From NCBI RefSeq assembly GCF_019320115.1, contig NC_089585.1, positions 142,519,600 through 142,583,599 of the forward strand: a DNA stretch of 64,000 nt, in the 5' to 3' direction. The notes below the pieces were generated by a model. That model saw only the letters and a program-made list of their open reading frames with translations, had not been told where the DNA came from and did not search any database. Within the stretch, counting starts at the first letter, position 1; every line of letters starts with the position of its first letter. Both the position numbers and the translations under genes were made by a program. The DNA comes from Miscanthus floridulus. Taxonomy: Eukaryota > Streptophyta > Magnoliopsida > Poales > Poaceae. Positions 1-12,342 of this stretch are shown piece by piece.

Positions 1-5
1 TCCGT

Positions 6-6
<1 letters not shown>

Positions 7-80
<74 letters not shown>
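7..80. repeat. (TG)n(TA)n microsatellite
   Basis: A short GT run passes into about 30 uninterrupted TA dinucleotides. The open frame through it is a Tyr-Ile repeat and is not a gene. Confidence 0.97.
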
Positions 81-83
<3 letters not shown>

Positions 84-786
84 ACGGAACGATTGAACCA
101 AGAACATGCATGCTAGTGAGATCGATGCTACCGCCCGCATCTCATTATAACGTGGAAGAAATAAGTTTTTATTGCCCCCGCGTCTAAATTTTGGCTCACA
201 CCTTAATAAATGGTTAAAAAAGGTGCCCCGATGATACTACTTCGATATTCATTCTGTCCTAATCTTTTTAATTCAAACATAAGAAGGGAGCCAACCCACT
301 ATATAAAAAAACAATTTTATCTTCTTAGAAAAGCAAACCAGCAAGAAAATTACCAAGTATGCATTTAATATTAATAGATAAGAAAAGAATTACAACAATA
401 AATAAAATTAAAGAAAAAACACCCACTCCAAAGAAGTGACATCAATACAACAACAAAAAGACACACAACCAACATAACCACAGCATAGCACCAACAAAAG
501 TGCCACCCTACACACCAAAACAACAGGCACGAGAGGGAGGGGGTGAAGGGAGGGTTTCTAAAGCGATACCTCTAGGGAGGGAAACAACATCCGCAAATGC
601 CACCAACGTTGGTCGACGATTCTAACACTAGGTGTCTTAACCAATCCCCTCAAGTGGGGAATATAATACCGGTCTCACGGTAAAGCCTCTCCAACAAGGG
701 ATGTGATAAATACTAATAGTGGAGTATTTGTTGTATGGCAAGGTTTGGTAACAAGCTTCTCAATTCCTGAGAAAATATGTTATGGA
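81..786. other. Gene-less AT-rich flank
   Basis: I see no supported gene, splice pattern or repeat termini here. The stretch is AT-rich with many A-rich runs and lies outside the tandem duplication that begins near 787. Confidence 0.5.
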
Positions 787-1177
787 GCTACACATAAAGC
801 TATAAGCACCATCTATACCGACACCAAAAGCATCACCATTGTCGGCCTTAGCACCAAAATGATCAAGGAAAGTTTAATATAGAGTGGTTAAATCAAAGCT
901 ATTTCCAAAGGCACTTCGACAACCTGCCTCGAATTGAACGATTAAAAACAACATGCACCGTCACTTTGTTGGCCTCTTCATTGTCATGTCCTCTGACATG
1001 ATAGATCCATCACCACCAACCACAACCCTCCCAAATCCACCATCATTCAATTTACAGATCTTGCCAAGCCTCTTAGACCACCAGACACTAGGGACTTTGG
1101 GTAGTGCCCTATATCTAGCCATTGTAGATTCCTGTCCCGTTGTGTAGCCCGCCATGGGTCTCATAGTGGAACCCTAT

Positions 1178-2608
1178 CACTACTACACAAACTTTACTGG
1201 AGGTGGGCATTTTCGGTTTTCCGCGGCGGGCAAAGCCGTCCGCCACGGCCTAGAGGCCACGGTAAATCGTGGCTTAACCGCGGCGGGCGGCCTTGTCCGC
1301 CGCGGTTAACCGATTTACCGCGGCGGGTGGTGTAACCTACCCGCCGCGGTAAATATACTTTTACCACGGCGGGCACGTTAGGATGCCCGCTGCGGTTAAT
1401 CATTTTTAAAAAAAAACAAAAAAAACCAGGAGCCCACCGGCGAGCCCGTTCTCGAGCCCACTGGCGAGCCCACCGGCGACGGATCCGGGCTTCCCACGGC
1501 TACAGATCCGTGCCGCTCGGGAAGGGAGAAGAGGAGCAGCCGGCCGGGCCCCAGCGTCTCTAGAGAAGCCGGCTGGACACGCCGACGCCACTGCAGGGCC
1601 GCCACCACCTCGCCAGTCGCTCGCAGGGGACCACGCCGACGCCTCCTCGTGGATCCCCGTGCCTCCTTGCGGATCCCGCCGCGCCATGGTGGAGGGAGGC
1701 CGCCGCGCCGACGCGTCCTCGCCCACGGTGGTGGAGGTCCCAGCGTCGTGGCCGTGGTGGATCCCGGCGTCATGGCCGTGGTGGAGATCCCGCCGTGGTG
1801 GAGGGAGGCCGCCGCGCCGACGCGTCCTCGCCCGCCGTGGTGGAGGTCCCGGCGTCGTGGCCGTGGTGGATCCCGGCGTCGTGGGCGTGGTGGAGATCCC
1901 GCCGTGGTGGAGGGAGGCCGCCGCGCCAAACCTTCCTCGCCCGCTAGATCCGACCACCGCGCACCGCCACCGACCGGATCCGCCTCGGGACGCCGTCACC
2001 AGCCGGATCCGGTCACCACGCGCCGCCACCGGCCAGATCCGCCTCAGGACGGGCTCGTCGTTGCCGTCCCACGAGCCACCGCGCTCAACGCCCCGCGCCT
2101 CGTGCTAGAGGATCGGAAGAGAGAGAGGAGGGAGAGGGAGGGATCGGTGGGAGAGAAGATAGGGAGGGAGAGCGCCGTGCTGGTGGATATGTAGTGGAAG
2201 GAGATGGTGACGGGAGGAGACGGGAGGAGAGTGGCTCTGGACAGGAGAGGAGTGACTGCGGCGCTATCGGTGGAGAGGAGTGAGTGAACTGAAACCCTAA
2301 GCTCCTAAAGTGCTCATTTTATATGGAGACCAGTTATTGGGCCTCGCCCTGGGCCTGTTGGGCCTCGGCCATTTACCGTGGCGGGCGTCTTAACACGCCC
2401 GCCACGGAAAATACATATTTTCCGTGGCGGGCATCTTAAGACGCCCGCTACGGCAAATCGATTTACCGTGACGGGCAAAAGTGCCCGCCACGGTAAATAA
2501 AAAATGCCCGCCGCGGTAAATCGTGGCATTTACCGCAGCGGGCGAAAATAGGTGACCGCCATGGAGTGCAAAAATGCAACGCTGCGCATAATCTTTTGTG
2601 TAGTAGTG
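1178..2608. mobile_element. Non-autonomous CACTA transposon (copy 1)
   Basis: It starts CACTACTACA and ends TGTAGTAGTG, with a 3-bp target-site duplication TAT (1175-1177 and 2609-2611). Unit B has the uninterrupted site ACCCTATCCAAT at 7811-7822, which proves insertion. Subterminal zones carry repeated TTTACCG/CGGCGGGC motifs in both orientations. The GC-rich core (about 1430-2290) has long low-complexity frames on both strands and no transposase domain. It is the same family as the copy at 8131-9466. Confidence 0.95.
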
Positions 2609-2611
2609 TAT

Positions 2612-3557
2612 CCAATAGGGCCCCGTCGTTGAAACAACCACAGAGACACAATGGAGACCCATTGTAGAGTCACCATAAGTGGAGCCCCACTAACCCACCC
2701 CGTCGTGAAGCTCTGTTGACCATTTCGCAGAGTCAAAATGGGGATGAAAGGGAGAGAGAGAAGGGGCAAAGAGGAGAGCGAGAATTAGTGAAAACCCCAA
2801 GTAACTATCTTATATGTTAGTAAATTGGGCCATACAAATTATTATTGAAAAGGTATAGCAAGAACAAAGCTAAACCGGATCATTTAGCCCTTCATTGGTT
2901 GAGAAAAAATAAATTTTCTTTGCTCTATGGACAACTATGGTAAATCCATTATGCTTGAATCTTGCTATATGTGTAGTTTTTGCCGTCAGGTTTTTCTTTC
3001 CAAAGATGAAAATGTTCCTTCTTATTCAAAAACTACTCCAACTTAAAAGCAATATGATTTCCAAACTAACTATGTGGACAAGGAAATTAGTGGAGGTTCT
3101 ATGATGTTTTTAGATGCAAGTTTAGAACCGATGATTACTCAAGCGACTGTGGAAAGGCTACAGGAGACGACACTTGAAAGATTGTTTCTTGAAAGTTCAC
3201 CAGCCTAAACATGTGTAAGACACAATTACAATGTTCGCACTCCATTCTTTTCAATTTAGCTAGAATTTCATATACATGAGCAAATTGGATGAATTTTTGA
3301 ATGTCCATCATCCTTTATAGGCCTCCACAAAGTGGATCCTCCCATACCAAGGGCATCAAGTTACACTCCCAGGCATTTCCGTGTCAACCCGCAATCAATT
3401 GCACCTTTGACTATGGTTCACGGATTCTGGGTGGCCTCCATGAAACACCTGTCCCAAATATATAACATTGAACGATGCCCGCTCAAGCTCCATGTTTAAA
3501 CTCCTCGTCATGCAGCTCCTAGCCAGTGACTCGACTATGCCAAGCAAGGGCTATCAC
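2612..3557. other. Unit A sequence without a gene
   Basis: Ancestral duplicated-unit sequence, matched in unit B at 22953-23870 with substitutions and small indels. Short frames are not conserved between the copies, so no gene is called. Confidence 0.6.
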
Positions 3558-3569
3558 CAAGGACGGATT

Positions 3570-4473
3570 GCTATATGGTCCAAAGCACGGAAGTTGCTGC
3601 TCTATGACATGCCCTACGAAAAATTTGGGACCTCCTTGACGAGACTCTGTTTAACTATACATGACCTGAATGGATGCTAGCCCTTCTAAATGCTATCAAC
3701 AAAGAGGCAAGGGCTAATTTGATGTTCCTATTTTGGAGAACCTAGCACCTCAGAAATGATATCATCTTCGGGAAAGGGCAAGTCCTATATCTGCTTTGGT
3801 AGAATTCCTTCAGAATTATCTCAGCTCGACAAAACCAAACAGCAATCTGCCAGCACTAGGAAAGGGCAAAGAAATCAGTAATCAGAATCTGTACTTGGCT
3901 CCTCTTTATGACAAAAAAGACAAAGTTCCTTGGTCGCCTCCTCCCCCCCCCCCCCACCCCACCCCCCGCGACTGGATAAAAATAAATGTGGATGCAGGTT
4001 TTGACCCCTCTCCGATCATGCCAGCCTTGGTTGCATTTCAAGGAACCATATGGGTGAGGTTTTGTTTTCTAGATGGTCAAGCGATCAACGACTCAAATCG
4101 GCTAAAGAAGCGGAAATTGTCTAGCTGCTTGGACGGGTCTAAAACACACCCTATCCTCATGGAAAGGGTGTCTCTGGTTGGAATCAGACTGCCTCGCAAT
4201 GGTACATCATCTAAAGGACCAGTGCAAAAACCAATCTATATTTTGCCATACCCTAGAAGAAGTGACAGAAATCCTTAAGAACTTTCGGGAAGTCAAAATC
4301 TCCAAATGTCACCGGAGTGCAAATGAGGTAGCTCATGAGCTGTGTCAGTTTGGTAGGAGAGAGCTTCCAAATGTTTTGCTAGTGACATCCCGACCTACGT
4401 GTCGGCGGCTTTAGCCCGTGATTGTAATCATGTTGACCTTCTATAATTAAGCTCTCCCCTTTCAAAAAAAAAT
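3570..4473 (+). mobile_element. 5'-truncated LINE insertion with RNase H remnant
   Basis: Present in unit A and absent from unit B. It is flanked by near-identical 12-bp copies CAAGGA(C/T)GGATT at 3558-3569 and 4474-4485, and ends in an A-run at 4464-4472, the structure left by target-primed reverse transcription. The 4178-4414 frame reads like the end of a plant LINE RNase H domain, with an ESDC segment followed by HRSANEVAHELCQFGRRE. Upstream frames resemble the C-terminal RT-associated region but are broken by stops and frameshifts. A poly-C tract sits at about 3944-3966. A dead copy. Confidence 0.85.
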
Positions 4474-4592
4474 CAAGGATGGATTAACTTTCCACCTTGC
4501 AAGAACATCTCGACCCCCAAGGAGGTATACTCAAAGCACCTTAGGGAACCACCTCGATGCTTGGGCTTGAGAACTAGCAAATTAGGGAATAT

Positions 4593-5121
4593 TGTTGGAA
4601 TAAAGCCATGACCCTTAGGACGTGGATATAGCATGGGATAAAAGTTGTATTGTAGTCAGGATAAGGGGCAAATCTAGCATCGGCCGCAACCGGGGCTTGG
4701 TCCCCCCTTCCTAACGTCGTCGGAAGCATGGAGCCCCCCCTAAGCTCACTATAGATCTAGTCTTTGAAGCTTGGTAGGAGGGGCTAAATGTAGAAAATAA
4801 GAAGGAGAGGGCCCTCTCCTAGCATATATTCTAGATATATGACAATATGACTATTTTATGTACATACAGAATGACCTAGATGTACCTGAACCATGGGACT
4901 AAAGGTATCTCCATTACTGTACTAAAAGGCTAGCGTACCATATTTGGATATGAATAAAAGTAGCCCCCAGGCAATAAGACAATCATTGTACATGATTCCA
5001 TATACACTGTATCTCTTGCTCTTGATACTTCTCTCCTCGCATGTTTCTAAGCTTGGCTATTTGGGACATTCCGATATGGAGAGGCCTAATGCCATGAGGC
5101 AAGACCAAATTTTCCCCAACA
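4593..5121. mobile_element. Old solo-LTR-like element in unit A
   Basis: Bounded by TGTTGG and CCAACA, typical of LTR ends. The flanking pentamers AATAT (before) and AAAAT (after) agree at 4 of 5 positions, so the target duplication is at best degraded. The same ends occur in unit B at 24009 and 32540, so it predates the duplication. No internal retroelement genes are present. Confidence 0.5.
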
Positions 5122-5582
5122 AAAATGTTAAATGAAGGAAGAGATTTTCATAATAAATCTTATGACATTATGTGCGTACAATATTAATGAACACAAAATT
5201 AAGGATTTCCTAAAAAAGTAACAGTCACTTAAAAATAAAAACTTAGCCGCATATAACGTCGTACTTAGGTCCCGTTTGGTACAGCTCCACCATGAGCTCT
5301 TGAAGTTGTTTTGTGCCAAATGGAGTAAAACAAAACAACTCTATATATCCAAGAAGCTCCTCAACACACTTGCTCCCAGAAGGTTTAGTCAGAGGTAGAG
5401 CTAAAAATAGTATCTTCAACCAGCTCCACCTTGCTCTAGACTTGTGGGTCCCGACAAGGACGGGCCCTTTTTGCCTCAGCACAAAGAAGAAGAGGTGCGC
5501 CTGAGCACAGGGCGTGGCCGCTGGCGCACGTGCGCCGCCGCCGCTCTTTCGCGGAGAAGAAGGGCCAAGCCAGATTAGGTAA

Positions 5583-5763
5583 GGGGGTGTTTGGTTCAAC
5601 TAGGAGCTCCTAAATCTAGTCACATTTAGTCACTTTTTACCCAAACACTATGACTAAATAAGACTAAAGGGGCTTTAGTTCTCTCTAGCAACTCTGGAGT
5701 GACTAAATGAGACTAAATCATTTAGAATGGACTAAAGTTTAGCAGGCCAAACCAAACAAGCCC
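5583..5763. mobile_element. Tourist-like MITE
   Basis: A 181-bp element starts GGGGGTGTTTGGTT and ends AACCAAACAAGCCC, an imperfect terminal inverted repeat. It is flanked by TAA on both sides (5580-5582 and 5764-5766), as in PIF/Harbinger MITEs. Unit B has the empty site TTAGGTAAGTAAAAGG near 32940-32950. It has no coding capacity. Confidence 0.88.
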
Positions 5764-6600
5764 TAAGAAAAAGGAAATAGAGAGGAGAAAATAAGAAAAA
5801 TATAAATTGAAAGATACTATGTTCATTTTATTTTGTTTGCCCAGCATGAGATGTTTTGCCAAACGGTTTATCAAAACGGTTCCAATTTCATGATGAGTTG
5901 TTCATAAAGTTAAAGGTGAAAAAACAGCTCCACTGATAAGTGGAATTATGCCACGACCTTAAATTTAGAGTAGAGAGAATATATACGTAATTCTGTTTCC
6001 ATTTTCTAATAAACTATTAGTAGGTGATGAGAAGTGACATATTAGCTAGTGATACTTGTTTATTTTTTTTTATAATAATTGGAATAGGGCGCTGGCCGTG
6101 GCCGTGGCCGTGGGCCCTCAACAGGCTCCATCGTCACACAGTACTAGACGACATGCATGGTCGGTACGCTTGATGGGCCGGCGGGCAGTGTCCACGACCG
6201 GTGAGGTCCTTACCGCCCGCGCTAGCTGCACCGGACGGGGCCGTCGTCGTCTCAGCCGGCAGAGCCCGGCGGGCGGCGGTAGGCACTGCACGGTGGTCGT
6301 CGCGCATGTCACGGCCGGAATGCATGCAGGTTACGTACGGAGGAGGCCATTGGCCGGCCGGCCGGCGAGTGCTCGGCTCTGCTGCTTGTGCCTTTTTATT
6401 TGGTTTGATCGTGATCCCAGGCATGCATGCAAGTTGATGAGCACGCGCAGAGGCAGAGTGAGTTGACTGCCTGCTGGTGATCACGTACGTACGATACGAT
6501 CGACCGAACCGATGCAACATATGGAGTGGAGGTGCGTAACTTTCGGCATAATTGTTTCACAGAGACGACCAATTAGCTGCTGCTGCAGCAGCTAGCAGCG

Positions 6601-6938
6601 CAAGAGATGTTTGGTTCTTTAGTCGCTCCTAAAATTTATGTCACATCGAATGTTTAGATACTAATAAGAAGCATTAAATATAAAGTAATTACAAAACCAA
6701 TTACATAAATAGAGACTAATTTGCGAGATATTTTTTTAAGCCTAATTAATCTATCATTAGCACATGTTTACTGTAGCATCATATTGTCAAATCATGGACT
6801 AATTAGGCTTAAAAGATTCGTCTCGCAAATTAGTCGCAAGTTATGCAATTAGTTTCGTAATTAGTCTATATTTAATACTCCATACATGTGTCTAAATATT
6901 CGATATAACAGGAATTTTGAATTTTAGAAGACAGGGAC
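6601..6938. mobile_element. MITE of the TTTGGTT/CGCAAATTAGTC type
   Basis: About 338 bp are present in unit A and missing in unit B, where GCAGCAGCAGCG runs directly into TAACTCGG near 33754. Ends are inversely related around TCCTAAAATT / AATTTTAGAAG, and the core is largely palindromic (CTAATTTGCGAGA against TCTCGCAAATTAG). This resembles a widespread grass MITE, probably hAT-derived. The target duplication is not clear. Confidence 0.75.
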
Positions 6939-7906
6939 TAACTCGGATGGCACGTACGTCGTCAGTACGTCCAATATTTTATGCTCCATATGTCGTTGTT
7001 TCGTTGCAAGTTGCAACAGCAGCTAGCTAGCTAGGTCAACTCACTAATAATAAGCAGTACATTACAGTACGTACGTAGCATTGAATTTATATTACCTCGC
7101 TTGATATGGGGTCTAATAAAGTAATAAGGCAAGAACCAAGAAGAGAGGGTCCAGACTCCAGTGCATCCTAACATGCATCCATGCGACCATGCATGCTCCT
7201 TACTCCTTACAGCAATTTGGACTATATAAAACCTGCCACTTATTTGGTAGTGTAACATCCAGGCATTGCTGCTGATCAATCATGTTGCACCGTTGGATAA
7301 TTAAATTTCTACTAGTATATATTTGCCACTTTGTCACCTTGCTCGCGAACGTTAGTTAACGCGACCTGCTGTCTCCGTTCCCAGTTCTTCCCAGCAACTA
7401 CTTACTACGCTACAGATAAAGCTATAAGCACCATCTATATACTGGCACCAAAAGCATAACCATTGCGGCCTTAGCACCAAACCAATCAAGGCCTGGCACC
7501 AAAGTCAATTTTATTAGAGATAGGTTAAATCAAAGATATTTCCAGAGGCATTTTGGCAACCCGCTTCTGATTCAACTATTCTAAATAGAATGCACCTGCC
7601 ACTTTGTTGGCCTCTTTATTGCCGTGTCCTCTAACATGATCTGTCGTCACCAACCACAACCATGCCAAATTCACCATCGTTCAATTTATAGATCTCGCCA
7701 AGCCTCTAAGACCACTAGACTCTAGGGACTTAATTTGGGTACTGCCCTATATCGAGCCATTAATTGTAGTCCCGACCCATTGTACAGCCTGCCATGGGTC
7801 TCATAGTGCAACCCTATCCAATCATGCCCTATCGTTGATCCAACCACAGAGACACCATGTAGAGACCCATCATAGAGTCACCGTACGTCACTACAGGATT
7901 CTGGTT

Positions 7907-9700
7907 CTTTGCCGAGTGCAGGCCGCACTCGGCAAAGCCCGCTTTACACTCGGCAAAGGCTTTGCCGAGTGCCGTACTCGGCAAAGAATTCGTCGGCAAA
8001 GAATTATTTGCCGAGTGCCACCTGTCGGGCACTCGGCAAAGCCTTTGTCGAGTGCCATGTCAGCACTCGGCAAAGTTAACATCCACCGTCATCTGCCGGT
8101 TTCTTTGCCGAGTGCTGACATGGCAGGCACCACTACTACAAAATCGATTTTGCGCAGCGTTCCACTTTTACACTCCGTGGCGGGCTCCTATTTTTGCCCG
8201 CTGCGGTAAATCCCACGATTTACCGCGGCGGGCATTTTTTATTTACCGTGGCGAGCATTTTTGCCCGCCGCGGTAAATCGATTTACCGTGGCGGACGTCC
8301 TAAGACGTCCGCCTTGAAAAATACCCTATTTTCCGGGCGGGCGTCCTATGAGACCCGCCTCGGTTAAGGCCGTGGCCCAAAAGGCCCAACGAAGCCCGAT
8401 AGCCGTCTTCACGTATAAATACGTAGTCTTTAGGTTTCTGCCTCAGACCGAACAAGTCCGAACAAGTCCACACCTCTGTCCCTCTCCTTCGGTCGCACCC
8501 TCTCCGTCGTCCTCGCGTGCACCTCCCTCCCTCTCCTTCCATCGCACCCCCTCCCTCCCCGTCGTCCTTCCTCTCCTTCTGTCGGCAGGGCGCGGTGGCG
8601 CCCGACTCCGGTGGCGCGCACGGAGGCACCCACGGCGGTTCGCGGGGCCACGGCGGGTCGCGCGGGGCCACAATGGGTCGCGCAGGGCCACGGCGTCGTG
8701 CGGGGCCACAGCGGCGCGCGGGACGGCGACGCGGGTGGCGTGGGCGACGTTGGCGCCCGGGGCGGCGGCGCAGGTCGCGTGGAGCCACGGCGGCGAGCGG
8801 GCGGAGGTGGCGCGGTGCGCGCGGGCTGGCTGCCTCCTTCCCCTTCTTCTCCGGTGTCGAAGCGGATCCACGGCCCAGATCCGACGACAGCGGGCCGCCT
8901 CCACCTCCGGCGACGGTGGATCTGGAGGCGCGGGCAAGATCGAGGTAATGGCACCGCCGTATCCTCTACCTCACTCTCTTTCTCCATCTCTCCTAGCTCC
9001 TCTCCCTCACTCCCTCTTTCCTTCCTCTCTCTTTCCATACAGGGAGGTGGATCTGGGAGGTAGAGGCCGGTCTTGCCCATCTCCGGCGGCAGCGGGGCCG
9101 TGGCTCTCCGATGCGGGGCCGACTGGATCCGACGTGAAGAGGTGGAGGCAATCGGATCCAGGGACGACGACGGCGACGATGCGAAGATCCCGGCGGCACT
9201 AGGGTTGCGGGCTGGGATTGGACTCGCTGGCGGGCTCGGGATCTGGGCTCGCCGATGGGCTTTGGGTTTTTTTTTGTTTTTTTCCTCAGCTTTACCGTGG
9301 CGGACGTTCTAAAGTTCCCACCGTTGCTAATAGGTTTACTGCAGCGGGCACTGGCGCCCGCCGCGGTGGATTCACGATTTACCGTGACCTTCTCACCCCG
9401 GCGGACGCGTTTGCCCGCCGCGGGAAACCAAAATTGCCCGCTGCAGTTAAGCATTCTGTAGTAGTGCACTCGGCAAAGAGTTTTTAATTTTTTTAAAAAA
9501 AATCATATTTGCCGAGTGCCGCTCTGACAGGCGCTCGGCAAAGTAATTTTCTTGGAAACAATCTTTGCCGAGTGCTGACACTCGGTAAACTTATGGTCAC
9601 TTTGCCGAGTGCCGTATCAGCACTCGGCAAAGCTGTTGTGCTGGGAAAAACTTCCCCAGCTTTGCCGAGTGTTTGCACTTGGCAAATCTGGGTAAAAAAA
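7907..9700. repeat. Left subterminal TTTGCCGAGTGC repeats of the large CACTA
   Basis: Direct and inverted TTTGCCGAGTGC / GCACTCGGCAAA units at 7907-8130 and 9466-9690, split by the nested CACTA at 8131-9466. Arrays of this kind are the expected TNPA-type binding sites in CACTA ends; binding is inferred from the family. Confidence 0.92.
8131..9466. mobile_element. Non-autonomous CACTA (copy 2) nested in the large CACTA
   Basis: Starts CACTACTACA, ends TGTAGTAGTG, with target duplication CAC (8128-8130 and 9467-9469). It has the same termini and the same TTTACCGCGGCGGGC subterminal motifs as 1178-2608. Removing it rejoins the GCCGAGTGC...CTCGGCAAAG repeat array. The GC-rich core (about 8500-9250) gives long frames on both strands, rich in Arg, Pro and Ala, which I treat as composition artefacts. 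Confidence 0.95.
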
Positions 9701-9960
9701 TTTTTCAGTTTTTTTTCACATTCCATCCATGCAATATTACATATATTCAACACAAATCCATACAATATCACATATATCACATTCCATCCATACAATTCAA
9801 CACAAATCCATCCACAAGTTCATCCGTAACAAATCCATCCATCCATCACAAGTACATCCATACAAATCCATCACTAGTCCAACATAAGTCCAACATAACC
9901 CTCACAGAAGCCAATCCATCACTAGTCCAACATAATCATCACAAGTCCAAAAGCGAAATG
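9700..9960. repeat. ATCC/CACAAATCCAT low-complexity tract
   Basis: Degenerate repeats of CATCCATACAA and ACAAATCCATC lie just past the 3' end of the TNPA-like gene. Probably 3'-flanking low-complexity sequence of the CACTA; no gene is seen. Confidence 0.7.
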
Positions 9961-9971
9961 AGAGGTACCTA

Positions 9972-12342
9972 CTACGTCCCTTGGTCCCCATGGCTCCCTG
10001 AGTGTGAAGAGCTCCCAGATGGCCACGAAGGCCACCCTTGCTGCGGAGGGCCACCCTGGAACGTCCACCCGGGCGGCGGAAGATGGCCGCCTGTCCACCC
10101 GGAGTACCCGTGCTGCGTAGACGGAGGAACACCACCTGGCCACATGTACTGTGGAGTCGGGCCAACCGTGCCAACCGGCCACCCGTGCTGTGGAGAAGGG
10201 CCACCTGGAGGAGTCGGGTTCGAACCCGCCGACTGTGCCCGCACAAAGGAGAAGCGATCTCATTAGTACCTGCAGGATGGCCGCACAAGCTAAAGCAATA
10301 AACAATCATATATACTCACCAGAGTCCCTATAGGACTAGGAGGAGGGGGTGGAGCGAACAGCGAGGGAGGCAACGGAGGCAGGACCAAACCCGGGATCTG
10401 AAGGCCCTGAAAGTAGGTCGCCACGTCCTGCAGCTGACACGCCGAGTGCTGCTGGACAGCCTCCAGCTACCGCTGATGGGCCTCCGCCTAGGCCATCTGC
10501 TGGGCCTACAACTCTGCCAGCTGGGCCTGCAATATTACACCCGCAAGGTTTAAACAATGCAAAGGCCAGGTACATGTGTAAAACCATTGAACGACGAATA
10601 AAATTGTACTTACCTGAAATGCCGCCATCATCTGCGTGGAGCTCGGCTGCCGAGGTGCTATGGGGATGTCGGAGGAGCTCGTGCTGGTTTGTCGAATCTG
10701 GCTCAGTCTGGGAACAGAGGATGACTCGATTGCGCTATTGGCCATCCAGTACCGGCCGTGCTGCTTCCCTCCTCCCAACCTCATCACGAGGTCCGTATCC
10801 AGGGGCTGGGTGGCCGGATCGAAGTCCTCCCCATGGCGCGTGCGAGCCACCGAGGTGTACTCGGCAAGCTTGGGGTAGACGCTCGTGTTGGTGTACGCGT
10901 CGGCCCCGTCCTCTGGGTTGTAGACATTGTCCGCCGCTGTCGCTGGGCCCTTGTGAGCCAGGGTGTACCCCATGAACTCGTTGATTTCCTGGCCACCATA
11001 CGACTAGGACTGCGAGGAAAACACAAAGATGATTACAAGTAATGACAATTGAACGCTAGAATAAATAAATAAATAGATCAACAGAAGCGTACCCATCTTT
11101 CCATGTAGACTGGGAGGGGCCGGTTCCCTTGGTGGTGTGACGGCCCTTGCATCTCCAGGCAGCACCTCTGACGGCTTCTGCGCTGAGTGTATGTGTCCTT
11201 CGAGACCCACTTGTTCACGATGTCCACCCAGCAGTCTTTGTACTTGGAGCACCAAGTAGGACACATCTGCATGACATCAAGTATTTGACATGTCAGAAGA
11301 TGAATTGAAGCCTACTTATTTTTCATGGAAGGAATCAGAATGAATGTTTCCTACTTACCTGGAGGTACTGCTCCCTGGTGAGGTCGGTCTCCCTCTGGAG
11401 CATCATCTGCCTGGCTTCCCTCTTCCTCACCACCCGGCCAAGCACGTCGGTGTTGTAGGTGATGATGCACTGGATACGCCCCTCGTGGTATAGGTCCTTG
11501 AGTCGCTCTCTGTAGACCTTGTCCTACACTCGCGCCGCCTCGGCCTATTTCCCATCCTCGCACGTGAAGTAGTCCTGCATACAGACATCGTGTATCATTT
11601 CATTATTTCAATAACGTCCAACGAATGCATAGTACTGAGCAATGCGGTGCGATGAAGACTCACCCAGAACTCCCTCTTGATCCTCGTCGCAAGGGTGCCG
11701 TGGTCGGGGTCCACGACGCTAGCGAAGTGCTCCCACGACCAGGGCGGCCCTGTCACCCCGGCGTGGGTGACCCTGCCAGGGTAGTGCTTCCGAAGTAGGA
11801 GGCTCTGGATGCCATTGACATGGCATGCATTGCCCCCTCCGCTCACAATCGTCCAGTTATTGCACCAGTCATTAAGAAGAATTGTTAGTCTGAAGTACGA
11901 TTTTCAACATGTCATATGAACAAGTAGTGAAAACATCAATGGTTACTTACTTGTCACCGCAGGGTCGAATCACCGGGCGGCGGGAAGGCGCGAGCGGCGC
12001 TAAAGGGAGGGACGAGGGCCCGCGCGAGTAGACCTTGCTCGAACCCAAGGAAGGCGTCTCCTCTGGTGTCACCTCGCCCCCATGGTCCAAGTCCGACGAG
12101 GAAGAGGAACTACCGGTCGTCGTCGTCGTCACCCCCTGTTGGGGCGTCGGGTCGGGAGGCAACTCCAGCCTCCTCGTCGCCGAGCGACGTCCGCGGGGCC
12201 TCCTCTCCCTGCTCGTCGATGGCTCCACCGACGGCGGCTCCTCGTCGGCGGTGGGTGAGCGGTCCCTCTGGTAGACCAAGGTGATCCCCTGTCGTTGCTG
12301 CCGCCTTCCGCCCGGCATTTTTTCGAGTGCCTGCAATGACAA
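9972..12342 (-). pseudogene. TNPA-like second CACTA protein, decayed
   Basis: At least six exon-like blocks read on the minus strand, each followed by a GTAAGT/GTGAGT-type donor. Block 1 (12342-11951) is basic and Ser/Thr-rich. Block 2 (about 11870-11665) has a WSWEHFASVVDP segment. Later blocks (about 11578-11362, 11272-11090, 11010-10620 and 10244-9972) end in a Pro/Gly/Gln/Trp-rich tail. The SHHQGNRPLP segment and overall layout match the plant Transposase_24/TNPA-like class carried by CACTA elements; in En/Spm this second protein binds subterminal repeats. In-frame TAG codons at 11545, 11524, 11004, 10506, 10488 and 10467 fall in Gln-rich contexts, so the copy is inactive. It lies downstream of TNP2 on the same strand. 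The start could be the Met at 12342 or at 12318. Exon limits are approximate. Confidence 0.75.

Larger units (their letters stand above)
787..7408. repeat. Tandem segmental duplication, unit A
   Basis: Unit A aligns collinearly with unit B (7409-34168). It opens with GCTACA-CATAAAGCTATAAGCACC (787 on), matched at 7409. It closes with CAGCAACTACTTACTACGC (7408), matched near 34150-34168. Subtracting its CACTA, LINE and two MITEs leaves about 3.7 kb, the same as unit B after removing its own insertions. The A/B junction near 7409 shares GCTACA with the unit start, so the copies are head-to-tail. What the ancestral unit encoded is unclear; it contains an old solo-LTR-like piece and promoter-like AT-rich sequence with CATGCATG motifs. 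Confidence 0.85.

Noticed and set aside
8348..9202. Long overlapping frames in the GC-rich core of the nested CACTA
   Set aside because: Open on both strands at once and made of Arg, Pro, Ala and Gly runs; a composition artefact.
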